A stretch of 45,474 nucleotides of DNA from Brachyspira sp. G79 (GTDB lineage: Bacteria; Spirochaetota; Brachyspiria; Brachyspirales; Brachyspiraceae). Position numbers and translations under genes: made by a program. The stretch lies in NCBI RefSeq assembly GCF_002379365.1, contig NZ_JQIU01000008.1, positions 1,621,185 through 1,666,658 of the forward strand. The letters are read 5' to 3'. Shown here piece by piece: positions 8,876-17,803 of the stretch. The notes below the pieces were generated by a model. That model was not told the origin of the DNA, did not search any database, and was given only the letters and a program-made list of their open reading frames with translations. Every line of letters starts with the position of its first letter. Positions within the stretch are counted from its first letter, which is position 1.

Positions 8876-9308
8876 AATTTCTCCTTTGGGTTATTATTTT
8901 ACAATATTCTATGTCATACTAATAATATTGTCAAGTTTATATTTGCATAGATAACAACTACATATTTTTTAATGAATTTTTATTTGTATACTAAATACCC
9001 AGTTACAAAAATGATAAATCTATTTAAAATTATTAAAAAATAATTATTGTTAAAATAGCTTTGCTTTTATTGTTTAAAGTTATAAAAATATCTTATTACA
9101 TTATTTGTTTTTTATAAAAAATTTAAACTTTCGACTAAATTTTTAAAACATACAAAGTTATATATTATATATAATCAATATTAATTTTTAAAATATAAGC
9201 AGAAAACTAAAAATAGTAAATAAATTTATATTTACTATTTGTCATATTGTTTTTTAGATTTTTTGTATTATACTGTTTAAATGAATTAATTTATTTAAAG
9301 GATTTATT

Positions 9309-10129
9309 ATGAAAGGTAAAATTTATATATTATTATTATTATTATTTGTTATAAGCTGCAGTAACCCATCTACAGATCCAAATAACAATAATACTAATAA
9401 TCCTACAACAGGAGATAAATATGTTGCTTCAGGTATACCATCTAGCTACGATGGAACTGCTTGGAAACTTTATAGTGCAGATGGTAATACTTATGATGTT
9501 ACAATTAAAGATGGCGGAATATCAGGTTTGAAATATGATAATAATTCTGCTGCTGTTTCATTTGACAAATCTCAGATATACAAATCTGCTACCTATAAAA
9601 ATATATTATTAGTTTATGCTGATTCTTATAAGGGATATATAGAGATATATGATGCATCAGATGCTGCATACTTATATATAACAGATGGAACTAAAGTGAT
9701 AAACGGCTTTATTGATAATAGAACTATTCAGGAAAGAGGAGTTTCTAGTCAATGTGAGGGTACTTGGGAATATGTAGAAAAAGCAGTAATATCTGATGCA
9801 TCTAGAACACATAAGCTAGTAATTGATAAAACATTAATATCATACTCTCTTATTTATGATACGCAAGGTGAAAATGTAAATGCAAGACTAAGTATACCTG
9901 TTTCTTGGTTTAAAGTTGATGGACAGGAGCATCAGCTATATATACAGATTTTGTAGTTTATTCAGATGGACTTGTAATTGACAGTGAAGGAAAATTAACA
10001 TTTAATTATACTCCTATTCAATACTACTATTATCCTATGGTAGAAAATGGAAAAGTTGTAGGCGAGACTTCTTCATATATTGATGTAAATACATTAAATC
10101 AATATACTTATACAAAATCTGGTCAATAA
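9309..10129 (+). CDS. Putative lipoprotein with a two-base frameshift near its end
   Basis: The signal peptide MKGKIYILLLLLFVISCSNP has lipobox VISC. An Asn/Thr-rich linker follows, then a beta-rich region with the phrase CEGTWEYVE (around residue 150), reminiscent of lipocalin-like GTW modules. The frame stops at 9956 after 215 residues, but the next 170 bases in another frame are clearly coding (DFVVYSDGLVIDSEGKLTF to KSGQ, stop at 10127). The junction is a TA repeat (9938-9943, in CTATATATACAG). Removing one TA unit gives QLYTDFVV with no other change, about 272 residues in total. The product lacks its C-terminus if the shift is real. Function unknown. Confidence 0.65.
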
Positions 10130-10145
10130 GTTTGTGAAAAAATAA

Positions 10146-10376
10146 TAGACTTGTTTCAAAAGTACTTGACAAACAATTTTTACGAGTTTGTTATTTTATG
10201 CTAAATTAAATAATATTAATCATGGTTTAATTAAATGTTTTACATGATGCAGTTCTTTTGGCTCTTTTATACCAATAAAAGAACTGGGGGTTTGGGGCAA
10301 AGCCCCAACTATAATTAAAAAAATATTAAATTAAAAAAGTATAAATATTAAGAAATTGAGTTTTGAAACAAGTCTA
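10146..10376. repeat. MITE-like element with perfect 16-bp terminal inverted repeats
   Basis: The ends are TAGACTTGTTTCAAAA (10146-10161) and its exact reverse complement (10361-10376), bounded by TA as expected for Tc1/mariner-type insertion. The interior has a hairpin (CAGTTCTTTTGG ... CCAATAAAAGAACTG) and GGGGCAAAGCCCC, but no ORF. A related element lies at 14272-14587. It separates the lipoprotein gene from a terminator-like hairpin at 10395-10425. Confidence 0.65.
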
Positions 10377-10394
10377 TATAGTAAAAAATAAAAA

Positions 10395-10428
10395 TAGGGG
10401 ATTTCTAATAAAATCCCCTATTTTATTA
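10395..10428. terminator. Strong hairpin terminator, probably for the upstream lipoprotein gene
   Basis: AAATAGGGGATTT pairs with AAATCCCCTATTT across a 6-base loop and is followed by TTATTAAT. It lies beyond the 10146-10376 element. This suggests that the element was inserted between the lipoprotein gene and its terminator. Confidence 0.55.
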
Positions 10429-10515
10429 ATATAAATGTTTAGTTTTAGTCAATCAAAAAAATAATTATTATATTTATTAAATTTATTAATTCTAATATTC
10501 AATAATAAAGCAGGA

Positions 10516-10550
10516 TTTAAACTTTCGACTAAATTGTTAAAACATACAAA
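10516..10550. repeat. Short dispersed repeat (three copies)
   Basis: TTTAAACTTTCGACTAAATT followed by GTTAAAACATACA recurs at 9122-9154 (one difference in the middle) and in diverged form at 7832-7862. The rest of 10130-10651 outside the listed repeats and hairpin shows no gene. The repeat may be another end type of the local inverted-repeat elements; its role is unknown. Confidence 0.5.
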
Positions 10551-10651
10551 AGTTGTAAAATAAGATTGCAATAAATAATAAATAGTATATGTTTTATAAA
10601 GGCATTAAAATCTAATAATTAGACAAAAAATCTAATAAGGACTAAAAAAAT

Positions 10652-12196
10652 ATGCAAGAAAAAATCAATGAACTTAGAAAAAGAAAAGAGAAAATAGAAA
10701 AGGCTGGCGGAGAAGACAAAATAGAGGAACGCCATAAAAAAGGAAAATTAACTGCAAGAGAACGTATTTTACAGTTATTAGATGAAAATACTTTCTGTGA
10801 GATTGATGCTTTTATAGAGCATAGATGCAGTGATTTTGGTATGGAAAAAAACAAAGTAGCTGGGGAAGGAGTAGTTACAGGATACGGTAAAATTAATGGA
10901 AGACAAGTATGTATATATGCTCAGGACTTTACTGTAATAGGCGGTTCATTAGGACAAATGCATGCTGCCAAAATTTGTAAAGTACAGGATATGGCAATAA
11001 AGCTGGGATGTCCTTGCATAGGTATTAATGATTCTGGCGGAGCTAGAATACAGGAAGGTATTGACTCATTAAGAGGATACGGCGATATTTTCTACAGAAA
11101 CGTTCAGGCTTCTGGGGTTATACCGCAGATATGTGTTATAATGGGACCTTGTGCGGGAGGAGCTGTTTATTCGCCTGCTTTGATGGACTTTATATTTATG
11201 ACTGATAAAAGTTCAAACATGTTTATTACTGGTCCTCAGGTAGTAAAAGCTGTAACTGGAGAACAGGTTACTTCTGAAGAGCTTGGTGGAGCTTATGTTC
11301 ACAGTAAAACCTCTGGTGTTGCTTCTTTGATGTTTCCAGATGAGGTTTCTACTTTGGAGGGAGTAAAAACACTACTTTCTTATATACCTCAAAATAACTT
11401 GGAAGATGTGCCTTTAGAAAATACAGGTGATGACCCTAATAGAAACGATGAAGAATTGTCTAATATACTTCCAGACAGTCCTAATAAACCATATGATATA
11501 AAAGAAGTTATAAAAAGAGTGGTTGATAATGGAGAGTTCTTTGAGCTTCAGCCTTTATTTGCTACTAATATAGTGATATGTTTTGCACGTCTTGATGGAA
11601 AGTCAGTTGGTATAATAGCTAATCAGCCTAATTCTATGGCAGGCGTACTCGATATTAATGCAGCAGATAAAGCAGCGAGATTTATACGTTTCTGCGATAG
11701 TTTTAATATTCCTTTGATTACATTAGTTGATACTGCGGGATATTTACCGGGCGTAGGTCAGGAGCATAATGGAGTTATAAGACATGGTGCTAAACTTTTA
11801 TATGCTTATTCAGAGGCTACTGCTCCTAAAATTACTCTTATCATAAGAAAATCATACGGCGGAGCTTATATTGCTATGTGTTCTAAACATTTGGGTGCTG
11901 ATATGGTTTATGCTTGGCCTTCTGCTGAGATTGCTGTTATGGGGCCAGACGGAGCTGCTAATATAATATTTAAAAAAGAAATAGATAAAGCTGATGACCC
12001 TAAAAAAGTAAGAGCTGAAAAAATAGAAGAGTATAAAAAAGAGTTTGCTAATCCTTATAGAGCTGCGGTAAGAGGTTATGTTGATGATGTAATTGAGCCT
12101 GAATACACTAGAAGCTATCTTATTAATGCTTTGCATCTTTTAAAAAGCAAAAGAGAAACAAGACTTCCTAGAAAACATGGTAATATACCTCTATAA
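10652..12196 (+). CDS. mmdA: Methylmalonyl-CoA decarboxylase, alpha (carboxyltransferase) subunit
   Basis: The 514-residue protein is of the acyl-CoA carboxylase beta/decarboxylase alpha family. Motifs: KGKLTARERILQLLDE at the N-terminus, the oxyanion-hole block GGSLGQMHAAKI, DSGGARIQEGI and GPCAGGAVYSPAL in the N-lobe, and DTAGYLPGVGQEH and RKSYGGAYIAM in the C-lobe. It transfers the carboxyl group from the acyl-CoA to biotin on MmdC. Its three partners follow at once, which marks a sodium-pumping decarboxylase and not a propionyl-CoA carboxylase. The gene order A-D-C-B is that known for Propionigenium modestum. Glutaconyl-CoA as substrate cannot be excluded by eye. An AAGGA site precedes the ATG. 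Confidence 0.87.
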   Translation: MQEKINELRKRKEKIEKAGGEDKIEERHKKGKLTARERILQLLDENTFCEIDAFIEHRCSDFGMEKNKVAGEGVVTGYGKINGRQVCIYAQDFTVIGGSLGQMHAAKICKVQDMAIKLGCPCIGINDSGGARIQEGIDSLRGYGDIFYRNVQASGVIPQICVIMGPCAGGAVYSPALMDFIFMTDKSSNMFITGPQVVKAVTGEQVTSEELGGAYVHSKTSGVASLMFPDEVSTLEGVKTLLSYIPQNNLEDVPLENTGDDPNRNDEELSNILPDSPNKPYDIKEVIKRVVDNGEFFELQPLFATNIVICFARLDGKSVGIIANQPNSMAGVLDINAADKAARFIRFCDSFNIPLITLVDTAGYLPGVGQEHNGVIRHGAKLLYAYSEATAPKITLIIRKSYGGAYIAMCSKHLGADMVYAWPSAEIAVMGPDGAANIIFKKEIDKADDPKKVRAEKIEEYKKEFANPYRAAVRGYVDDVIEPEYTRSYLINALHLLKSKRETRLPRKHGNIPL

Positions 12197-12227
12197 AATT
12201 TAATTTTAAATTAAAAAGGAGAATTAA

Positions 12228-12545
12228 ATGGAACATAATGCCGCTATTACAATATTTGGTATACTATCTGTTTTTATAGTCGCTTTAGTTTTTTATATAT
12301 TATCCCTAGTTTTGGGTATTATATTCAAAAGCAGAAATATTAAAAAAGAAGAGGAAATAAGCAAGGTTGTAGAAGAGAGTAAAACTAAAGAAGAAGACTT
12401 ACTTGATGATACCGAGCTTGTCGCTGTTATTACTGCAGCAATTTCATCTTATACAGGTATGTCTAATAATAAATTTATAATTACTTCTATAGAGGAATCT
12501 AAAACTCCTATATGGGGTATGGCTGACAGAGTAAATATAAAATAA
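12228..12545 (+). CDS. mmdD: Decarboxylase sodium pump, delta/gamma subunit (OadG family)
   Basis: This is a small 105-residue protein with one N-terminal transmembrane helix (about residues 8-32, FGILSVFIVALVFYILSLVL), a charged Lys/Glu linker, and the short OadG-type tail that begins ELVAVITAAISSYTG. In known pumps this subunit anchors and stabilises the complex between the membrane beta subunit and the soluble alpha subunit. A consensus AAGGAG ribosome site lies 31 bases after mmdA, and mmdC follows after 104 bases. The identification rests on size, topology and position in the operon. Confidence 0.82.
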   Translation: MEHNAAITIFGILSVFIVALVFYILSLVLGIIFKSRNIKKEEEISKVVEESKTKEEDLLDDTELVAVITAAISSYTGMSNNKFIITSIEESKTPIWGMADRVNIK

Positions 12546-12649
12546 TTATTTTTTATCTGTAAACTACAATTTTTAATAAAGTTTTAAATAAGTAAATTAA
12601 CTTTTATCATAAAATAAATATTAATAAATATTTTGGAGAAGATATCATT

Positions 12650-13048
12650 ATGACTAAACAATATAAAATCACTGTTAATGGAAAAACTTATGATGTATCA
12701 GTAGAAGAAGTAAAACAAGAGAAAGTAAGAGTTTCTGCCCCTCTTGTTCAGCAAGCACAAACCCAAGCACCTAAACCAGCAGCTCCAAAACCTGCTGTTC
12801 AGGCTGCTTCTCCTTCTGCTACTATAGATGAAAATGCTGTATCAGTAAAAGCAACTATGCCGGGTACTATAGTATCATTCAGTGTTGCTGTTGGAGATAA
12901 AGTTACTGAAGGTCAGGTTGTGGCTATATTAGAGGCTATGAAAATGGAAAATGAACTTACTGCTCCTGCTTCTGGAGAGGTAAAATCTATACATGTTGAA
13001 AAAGGTTCATCTGTAGTTGAAGGTCAAGTTATATTGCAGATTAAGTAA
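12650..13048 (+). CDS. mmdC: Biotin carboxyl carrier subunit of the decarboxylase
   Basis: The 132-residue protein has a short N-terminal segment (YKITVNGKTYDVSVEEV), an Ala/Pro/Gln-rich flexible linker (residues about 35-65, KPAAPKPAVQAA), and a biotinyl domain with the attachment motif EAMKMEN (the Lys near residue 98). GTIVSFSVAVGDKV and VEKGSSVVEGQVIL are the two symmetric halves typical of this fold. The carried carboxybiotin swings between MmdA and the membrane subunit MmdB. The gene is 16 bases from mmdB. A biotin-protein ligase is required but is not in this window. Confidence 0.9.
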   Translation: MTKQYKITVNGKTYDVSVEEVKQEKVRVSAPLVQQAQTQAPKPAAPKPAVQAASPSATIDENAVSVKATMPGTIVSFSVAVGDKVTEGQVVAILEAMKMENELTAPASGEVKSIHVEKGSSVVEGQVILQIK

Positions 13049-13064
13049 TATTGAAGGGGTAGAT

Positions 13065-14192
13065 ATGAATAATGCTTTAGGTTTGGATTTTAACAATTTA
13101 CTTACTGGTTTTTATCCGCCGACTGTAGCCCAAATTATAATGATACTTTTAGGAGCTTATCTTATATATATGTCAATATATTATAAGAGAAAACCTTTGC
13201 TTCTTCTTCCTATGGGGGTTGCAATACTCGCTTCTAACATGCCTCTTCCTAAACTTACAGAAGATGTTGTAAGCGGATTTTTAGGGCTTCTTCATCAGGG
13301 AGCTGACAGCGGTATTTATCCAGTATTGGTATTTTTTGCGGTAGGTACTATGATAGATTTAGGTCTTGTACTTGCTGACCCTAAAAATTTTTTTATTGGA
13401 GCTAGTTCTCAGATAGGTATACTTGTAGTATTTTATATTATGAGTTCTTTGAATATATCAGAAGGTTTATCGGCTGCGACTGCTATTATTGGTGCTGCTG
13501 ACGGAGCTTTAGCTATGTATATGTCTTCGCTTATTACAGAGCCTAAATATTTTGCTGCTATTGTTATGGCTGCTTATCTTTATATGGAGCTTCTTCCAGT
13601 ACTTCAGTCTGGGCTTACAAAAGTTTTAACTACTTCAAAAGAAAGAAAAATTCCTATGAATTATTTAAGACAGGTTTCAAGAGGTGAGAAAATTATATTT
13701 GCTGTTATTGCTATGGGGCTTTGCGGTATATTTTTAGCTAATTCTTTTCCTCTTATAGCTGCTCTTTTATTTGGAAGCATTTTAAGAGAATCTGACATTA
13801 TTAAAAATTTTTCTGTTACTTTACAGAAATCTTTAACTGGTATACTTACTATGCTTATAGGAATGGCAATAGGATCTTCTGCAACAGCTGATTATTTTAT
13901 GACATTAGATACTGTTTTAATATTTGTATTTGGAATAGTGTCATTAGTATTAAGTACAGCGATCGGTATACTTGCAGCAAAACTTATTAATGTATTATCA
14001 GGCGGAAAAGTTAATCCTATAATAGGTTCTGCAGGTTTGAGTGCTTTTCCAGTTCCTGCTTGGGGAGCACATGTTTACGGTCAGGAGAATAGCTCTTCCA
14101 ACTGTCTGCTTCTTCATGCTATGGCTGTTAATATATCTGGTATTATATCAGGTGCTGTTGTTATGGGTATACTTCTTACATTTTTTCATTGA
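13065..14192 (+). CDS. mmdB: Sodium-pumping decarboxylase beta subunit
   Basis: This membrane subunit decarboxylates carboxybiotin and exports Na+. I start it at ATG 13065, which follows AAGGGG at 13054-13059; an upstream in-frame ATG at 13017 lies inside mmdC. The 375 residues match the family length. Around nine to eleven hydrophobic segments are visible. GFLGLLHQGADSGIYP and AVGTMIDLGLVLADPK are family blocks, and GAADGALAMYMSS corresponds to the GGADGPT region that holds the Na+-binding Asp in OadB/MmdB. Pro-Thr of that motif is replaced by Ala-Leu here. A strong hairpin terminator follows. Confidence 0.9.
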   Translation: MNNALGLDFNNLLTGFYPPTVAQIIMILLGAYLIYMSIYYKRKPLLLLPMGVAILASNMPLPKLTEDVVSGFLGLLHQGADSGIYPVLVFFAVGTMIDLGLVLADPKNFFIGASSQIGILVVFYIMSSLNISEGLSAATAIIGAADGALAMYMSSLITEPKYFAAIVMAAYLYMELLPVLQSGLTKVLTTSKERKIPMNYLRQVSRGEKIIFAVIAMGLCGIFLANSFPLIAALLFGSILRESDIIKNFSVTLQKSLTGILTMLIGMAIGSSATADYFMTLDTVLIFVFGIVSLVLSTAIGILAAKLINVLSGGKVNPIIGSAGLSAFPVPAWGAHVYGQENSSSNCLLLHAMAVNISGIISGAVVMGILLTFFH

Positions 14193-14229
14193 TATATAAT
14201 AATATTTTTGAATAAATTAATTGTTTTTT

Positions 14230-14266
14230 GCTCTGCTGTTTTTTACAAAAATAGCAGAGTTTTTTA
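14230..14266 (+). terminator. Terminator of the mmdADCB operon
   Basis: CTCTGCTGTTTTT pairs with AAAAATAGCAGAG (one G-U pair) around a short loop and is followed by TTTTTTATTTATT, about 40 bases after the mmdB stop. Confidence 0.75.
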
Positions 14267-14271
14267 TTTAT

Positions 14272-14587
14272 TAGACTTGTTTCAAAACTATTTTTATTCA
14301 ACTTTTTCCAGCCGCACACCATACTTAAACAGTACTTACTTCGGTCGCAGGAGGACTTTGTCAAAAGAACCTTATATCCTCGACAAGCTCGGATACGCTT
14401 CGCAAAAGTGAAGTATTGAAATTATTATTAAATCGCACTAATTATGTTTTATATAAGAATAAATTGTTAAATTTAGTATAATATATATAGCCTTTCACAA
14501 CTGCGGGCTGTGCCTGCTTCTCACCTGCCTACGGCACGACTGTGTGCTTCGCAGGGCTAGTCCCAAAATAGTTTTTAAATAAGTCTA
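14272..14587. repeat. MITE-like element with TAGACTTGTTTC ends and cassette
   Basis: The left end, TAGACTTGTTTCAAAACTAT (14272 on), and the inverse of the right end, TAGACTTATTTAAAAACTAT (14587 back), agree in 18 of 20 positions and are TA-bounded. The interior carries a cassette copy (about 14406-14478, with ACTAATTATGTTTTATAT) flanked by G+C-rich patches (CTGCCTACGGCACGAC). An overlapping small ORF here (14208-14411) is not supported. Confidence 0.6.
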
Positions 14588-14603
14588 ATTAGATTTATTA
14601 GTT

Positions 14604-14690
14604 TTAACACACGCAGAATAAAATTAACAATATAGATTTATTTGTAATTAAAATTTTATCATATTGTTAATTTTGTTTACCGTGCGTTAA
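14604..14690. repeat. Long hairpin repeat with CGTGCGTTAA ends
   Basis: TTAACACACGC (14604-14614) pairs with GTGCGTTAA (14682-14690), and an inner arm AAATTAACAATAT pairs with ATATTGTTAATTTT. The whole forms an imperfect hairpin of about 87 bases. A sister copy lies at 31509-31591. Confidence 0.55.
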
Positions 14691-14708
14691 ATAATTTTTC
14701 AATCTAAT

Positions 14709-14817
14709 CAACACTTGGGAATATACTGAAATTTATAATTATGAGTTTTAAAGTGATAAACGAGCAGCTGATAACTGACGAAGGAAGTTCTCAGCTATTT
14801 CTTAGCTAGTTTATCAC
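14709..14817 (+). other. Structured remnant, possibly the tail of a lipoprotein gene
   Basis: GTGATAAAC (14753-14761) pairs exactly with GTTTATCAC (14809-14817), with an inner CAGCTGATAACT / AGTTCTCAGCT arm. In two frames the sequence also reads TWEYTEIYNYEF and VINEQLITDEGSSQLFLS. This is similar in style to the GTWEY phrase of the lipoprotein at 9309. I cannot tell a decayed gene end from an RNA structure. Confidence 0.35.
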
Positions 14818-14833
14818 TAGCAACAATAATAAA

Positions 14834-15433
14834 TTAAATGTATTTGCTTGCTTCTTTTATACTTAGATTAGCCATGTTTTCTTTATGCCTTTCTATAAAG
14901 TCTCTTACCCAGTTGGGATTGGTTTTGCTGTAATCTCTTAATGCCCATCCTATTGCTTTGTTTATAAAAAACTCTTTATTGTTTAAATTGTTTATTATAA
15001 TTTTCTCTAATAATTCTGTATTTGTTTTTTCTTTTCTTGAAAGCTGATGATCTATAGATATTCTTCTAAGCCAAATATTATCAGATAAAGACCATTCTAA
15101 AAGTATACTATTAACTGTTTCATCTCTTAAAACAATATCACCTATAATTCTGTCCAAAAAATCTATAGTATCCCACCATGATTTTGTGAGTGCATATTCT
15201 TTCAATTTTTCTATATGTTTTTTATTTAAATATTTCTTTTTTAATATAATATAATCTATTGCGGCATACTGAAATTCTCTATATTTATTTTTATAACATT
15301 TGTCTGTAAAGTTAAAATCGATATATTCTTTTTCATCTTTTGGAATTGTTTTAAATATTTGCTTTTCTGCCAATTTTCTCTCTTTTGAATGAATACCCAA
15401 AAACTCAAAATTATTTTTCATATATTTAGACAT
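14834..15433 (-). CDS. DNA alkylation repair protein (AlkD-like), N-terminus shifted
   Basis: AlkD proteins are HEAT-like-repeat DNA glycosylases that remove alkylated purines. The 199 residues carry the family phrases YMKNNFEFLGI (N-terminal), KSWWDTIDFLD (centre, containing Trp/Asp residues of the DNA-binding cleft) and DYSKTNPNWVRDFIERH (C-terminal). A better start is ATG 15503: reading on gives MNNLYDNLSKEFDILK and then a stop. Removing one base from the T7 run on the plus strand (15453-15459) joins it in frame to NDKEAASMSKYMKN, the usual AlkD beginning. The first 20-25 residues are therefore split off by a one-base insertion. Translation from ATG 15433 would still contain the catalytic repeats. 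Confidence 0.75.
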   Translation of the reverse strand: MSKYMKNNFEFLGIHSKERKLAEKQIFKTIPKDEKEYIDFNFTDKCYKNKYREFQYAAIDYIILKKKYLNKKHIEKLKEYALTKSWWDTIDFLDRIIGDIVLRDETVNSILLEWSLSDNIWLRRISIDHQLSRKEKTNTELLEKIIINNLNNKEFFINKAIGWALRDYSKTNPNWVRDFIERHKENMANLSIKEASKYI

Positions 15434-15520
15434 TGAAGCAGCTTCTTTATCATTTTTTTAGAATATCAAATTCTTTTGAGAGATTATCATATAAATTATT
15501 CATTTAATAAAACCTTAAAA

Positions 15521-16525
15521 TTACTTATTAAAAATATATTTATAAACATGCTCTGATAAAGGTATTCCTTCTTTTAAATAATTCCTTGAACAAGCCTCTT
15601 TTCTCTCCCCAGGTATTGATATAGTTTCACCTTCTTTTAAGGCTGGCTCTTTTTTTATATCATCAATGAATGACTGAACAGTATTTAAATAAGTATCTAA
15701 ATCATTATAAATAGCAGGGTCAATAACAAGTATAAAAGTAGAAAGGTTTCTTTTTTTATCCATATCTCCATACATCTTTACTAAATTATTGCAGTAAGCC
15801 TGACCTATTAATAACCCTGTAAAAGCTTCAACCATAGTCATTATCAAATATCCCTTAACTCCTCCGAAAGGCACAACATACTTTATTTCATTAGGGTCGG
15901 AACTAGGATTACCATTTTTATCAACTCCCCAATGCATAGGTACTGTTTCATTATTCTCTCTTGCTGTAAATATGCGTCCTAGTGATACCTCGCTTGTAGC
16001 CATATCACCTAATATAAAATCTTTTTTGGCAGGAAATCCGTAGCTTATTGGATTAGTTCCAAAGAATGACCTTTTTCCTCCGAAAGGTATAACACAAGGA
16101 TCAGTATTAACCATTATAAGAGAGACCTTGTTTTGATCTATTGCCATTTTATTATAGTATCCTAAAGCTCCTGCATGGCTATTATTTTTTATTCCTATTA
16201 AAGCTATTCCTTGTTTTTCAACAGTTTCTAAAGCCCATTCCATAGCATACTGACTTGCCACATGCCCGAATCCTCCGTCAGCATCCATCAATGCAAAGGA
16301 TGGTCTTTTTGTCTCTATATTAAATTCAGATTGTAAATTTATTCCGCCTTGTTTTATTCTATTTATATAATGTTCTACTCTTAATACCCCATGAGAATGT
16401 ATGCCTCTAATATCAGCATAAATAAGTACATCTGTTACAATGCCTGCCTGCTCGTTTGATACTCCTGCTGATTTAAACTTATTAAATACAGCATCCATCA
16501 ATTTTTCTGCTTTGACTTTTATCAT
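15521..16525 (-). CDS. Ldh_2-family malate/L-lactate/ureidoglycolate-type dehydrogenase
   Basis: This is an NAD(P)-dependent 2-hydroxyacid oxidoreductase of the Ldh_2 fold (YiaK, AllD, malate dehydrogenase Mdh II). I start at ATG 16525 (AAAGG ten bases upstream), which gives 334 residues; the upstream extension to 16594 is Tyr/Phe-rich and not family-like. Motifs: IRGIHSHGVLRVEHYI with the catalytic His, NNSHAGALGYY, MVNTDPCVIPFGG, FGTNPISYGFP, and VPFGGVKGYLIMTMVEAFTG. The substrate is not set by sequence: 2,3-diketogulonate, ureidoglycolate and malate/lactate are all possible. It is a single gene with no pathway partners beside it. Confidence 0.78.
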   Translation of the reverse strand: MIKVKAEKLMDAVFNKFKSAGVSNEQAGIVTDVLIYADIRGIHSHGVLRVEHYINRIKQGGINLQSEFNIETKRPSFALMDADGGFGHVASQYAMEWALETVEKQGIALIGIKNNSHAGALGYYNKMAIDQNKVSLIMVNTDPCVIPFGGKRSFFGTNPISYGFPAKKDFILGDMATSEVSLGRIFTARENNETVPMHWGVDKNGNPSSDPNEIKYVVPFGGVKGYLIMTMVEAFTGLLIGQAYCNNLVKMYGDMDKKRNLSTFILVIDPAIYNDLDTYLNTVQSFIDDIKKEPALKEGETISIPGERKEACSRNYLKEGIPLSEHVYKYIFNK

Positions 16526-16635
16526 AATTGCAAAACCTTTATTATATTTTTTAACAAATATAATAAAGTTTACATAATTATAATATAATGTCAATAACTA
16601 TTATTTCGTTTTTTATAATAGATTATTAATTTTTT

Positions 16636-17697
16636 GTATATACTGAAAATTTTTAAGTTTATCAAAATTTTAGTTTATAGTATAATTAAAATATGTGTTT
16701 TCATTTAACGGACGAAGAAATAAAATTATTGAAATATTTTCATAAAAAAGTTAAAGATAGAAGAATAGCTGACAGAGTAAAGTGTGTTATTGCTTTGGTT
16801 CAGGATTTTGGTTTTGATGATATAACAAATATTCTATTAATTAATGAGAGAACTGCTAGAAGATATCTTGATATATACAGAAAAGAAGGTATAGAAAAAT
16901 ATAGAATTGTTAAAATAAGAGTTAAGAAATAATTGTTATAGTTATGCTAAAAAAATTAAAAAATATATCTAAAAAATTTTTAAAATAAAATATGCAGTAG
17001 CTGGTTTATTTATCTTATTACACCGTATCAGTTTTCTTTATAAAAAGACTAAAGTAATACATGCCCGTTGTTATATAGCTTTACAAAAAGAATTTCTCGA
17101 AAAATATCAAAAACTTCATGAAAATATCAAAGAAAATAAAGAAAAATAATGAAGAAATATTCTTTATGGATGACGTTCATGCTACATATAACACAATGAC
17201 TGCCTATGCTTGGATTGAAAAGTAAAAGATAAAGCTGTCAAATCCAATACAGAAATAGAAAGAATTGATATTAAATGGGATTACAGTCCGATTAGTAAAT
17301 AATAGCAGTGAGCAGTTCTCAGAAGTTAGATGCTGTTAGTATAGTTAATTTTATTAACTTCCTAGAAATAAAATATAAAGAAAAATCTATTTAATTTGTT
17401 ATAATGCTCGTTATTATAAAAGTAAATTGCTTATAAAATATTTACTATACTGAAAAGTAGAAATTCTTTATCTGCCTTCATATTCTCAAAACTTAAATTT
17501 AATAGAACGGCTTTAGAGATTAATGAAGAAGAAAATTTTATACAACCGATACCGTAAAGGCTATCAAAGTTTCTCTACTCGGATTTTAAACTTTTTAGGA
17601 ATAAAAGTAGTAAATGGAAACTAGAACTATCAATAGCATTGTCAGAAAATTTTCATCTGTTTGAAAATTGATAAATCATAGTTGTTTAGGTATATAC
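16636..17697 (+). mobile_element. IS630-family element, copy 2 (full length, degenerate)
   Basis: At 1062 bases it has the usual IS630 size. The left end starts GTATATACTGAAAATTTTTA; the right end contains TTGATA-17-TATATAC. The intact start of the transposase (16693-16932, 79 residues) holds the helix-turn-helix FDDITNILLINERTARRYL. Then stops intervene, and later frames give FFMDDVHAT..AYAWIEK and LPSYSQNLNLIERLWRLMKK, the second Asp and the final Glu regions of the DDE domain. It is not active as read. Copy 1 at 5590 is the same family. It lies downstream of the Ldh_2 promoter side and beyond the glyQ terminator, so no gene is interrupted. Confidence 0.8.
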
Positions 17698-17725
17698 AAA
17701 ATTGGATATGGTTAATTTTTATTGA

Positions 17726-17766
17726 TAAATAAAAAGGTCTATGATGGTTTTATCAGAGACCTTTTA
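17726..17766 (-). terminator. Terminator of glyQ
   Basis: On the minus strand AAAAGGTCTCTGAT pairs with ATCATAGACCTTTTT around AAAACC, followed by a T-rich tail, about 40 bases after the glyQ stop. Confidence 0.75.
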
Positions 17767-17803
17767 TTAAAGTTAAAAATCAGCAAAAATATATAATAAA
17801 ATG

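Noticed and set aside
7832-10550. CRISPR-like array from the three TTTAAACTTTCGAC repeats
   Set aside because: The copies are over 1 kb apart with genes between them, and no regular spacers exist.
11852-12136. Minus-strand ORF opposite mmdA
   Set aside because: It is a shadow of a conserved gene, without start signals.
14208-14411. 67-codon ORF on the plus strand
   Set aside because: It spans the mmd terminator and a repeat element; its composition comes from the repeat and it has no ribosome site.
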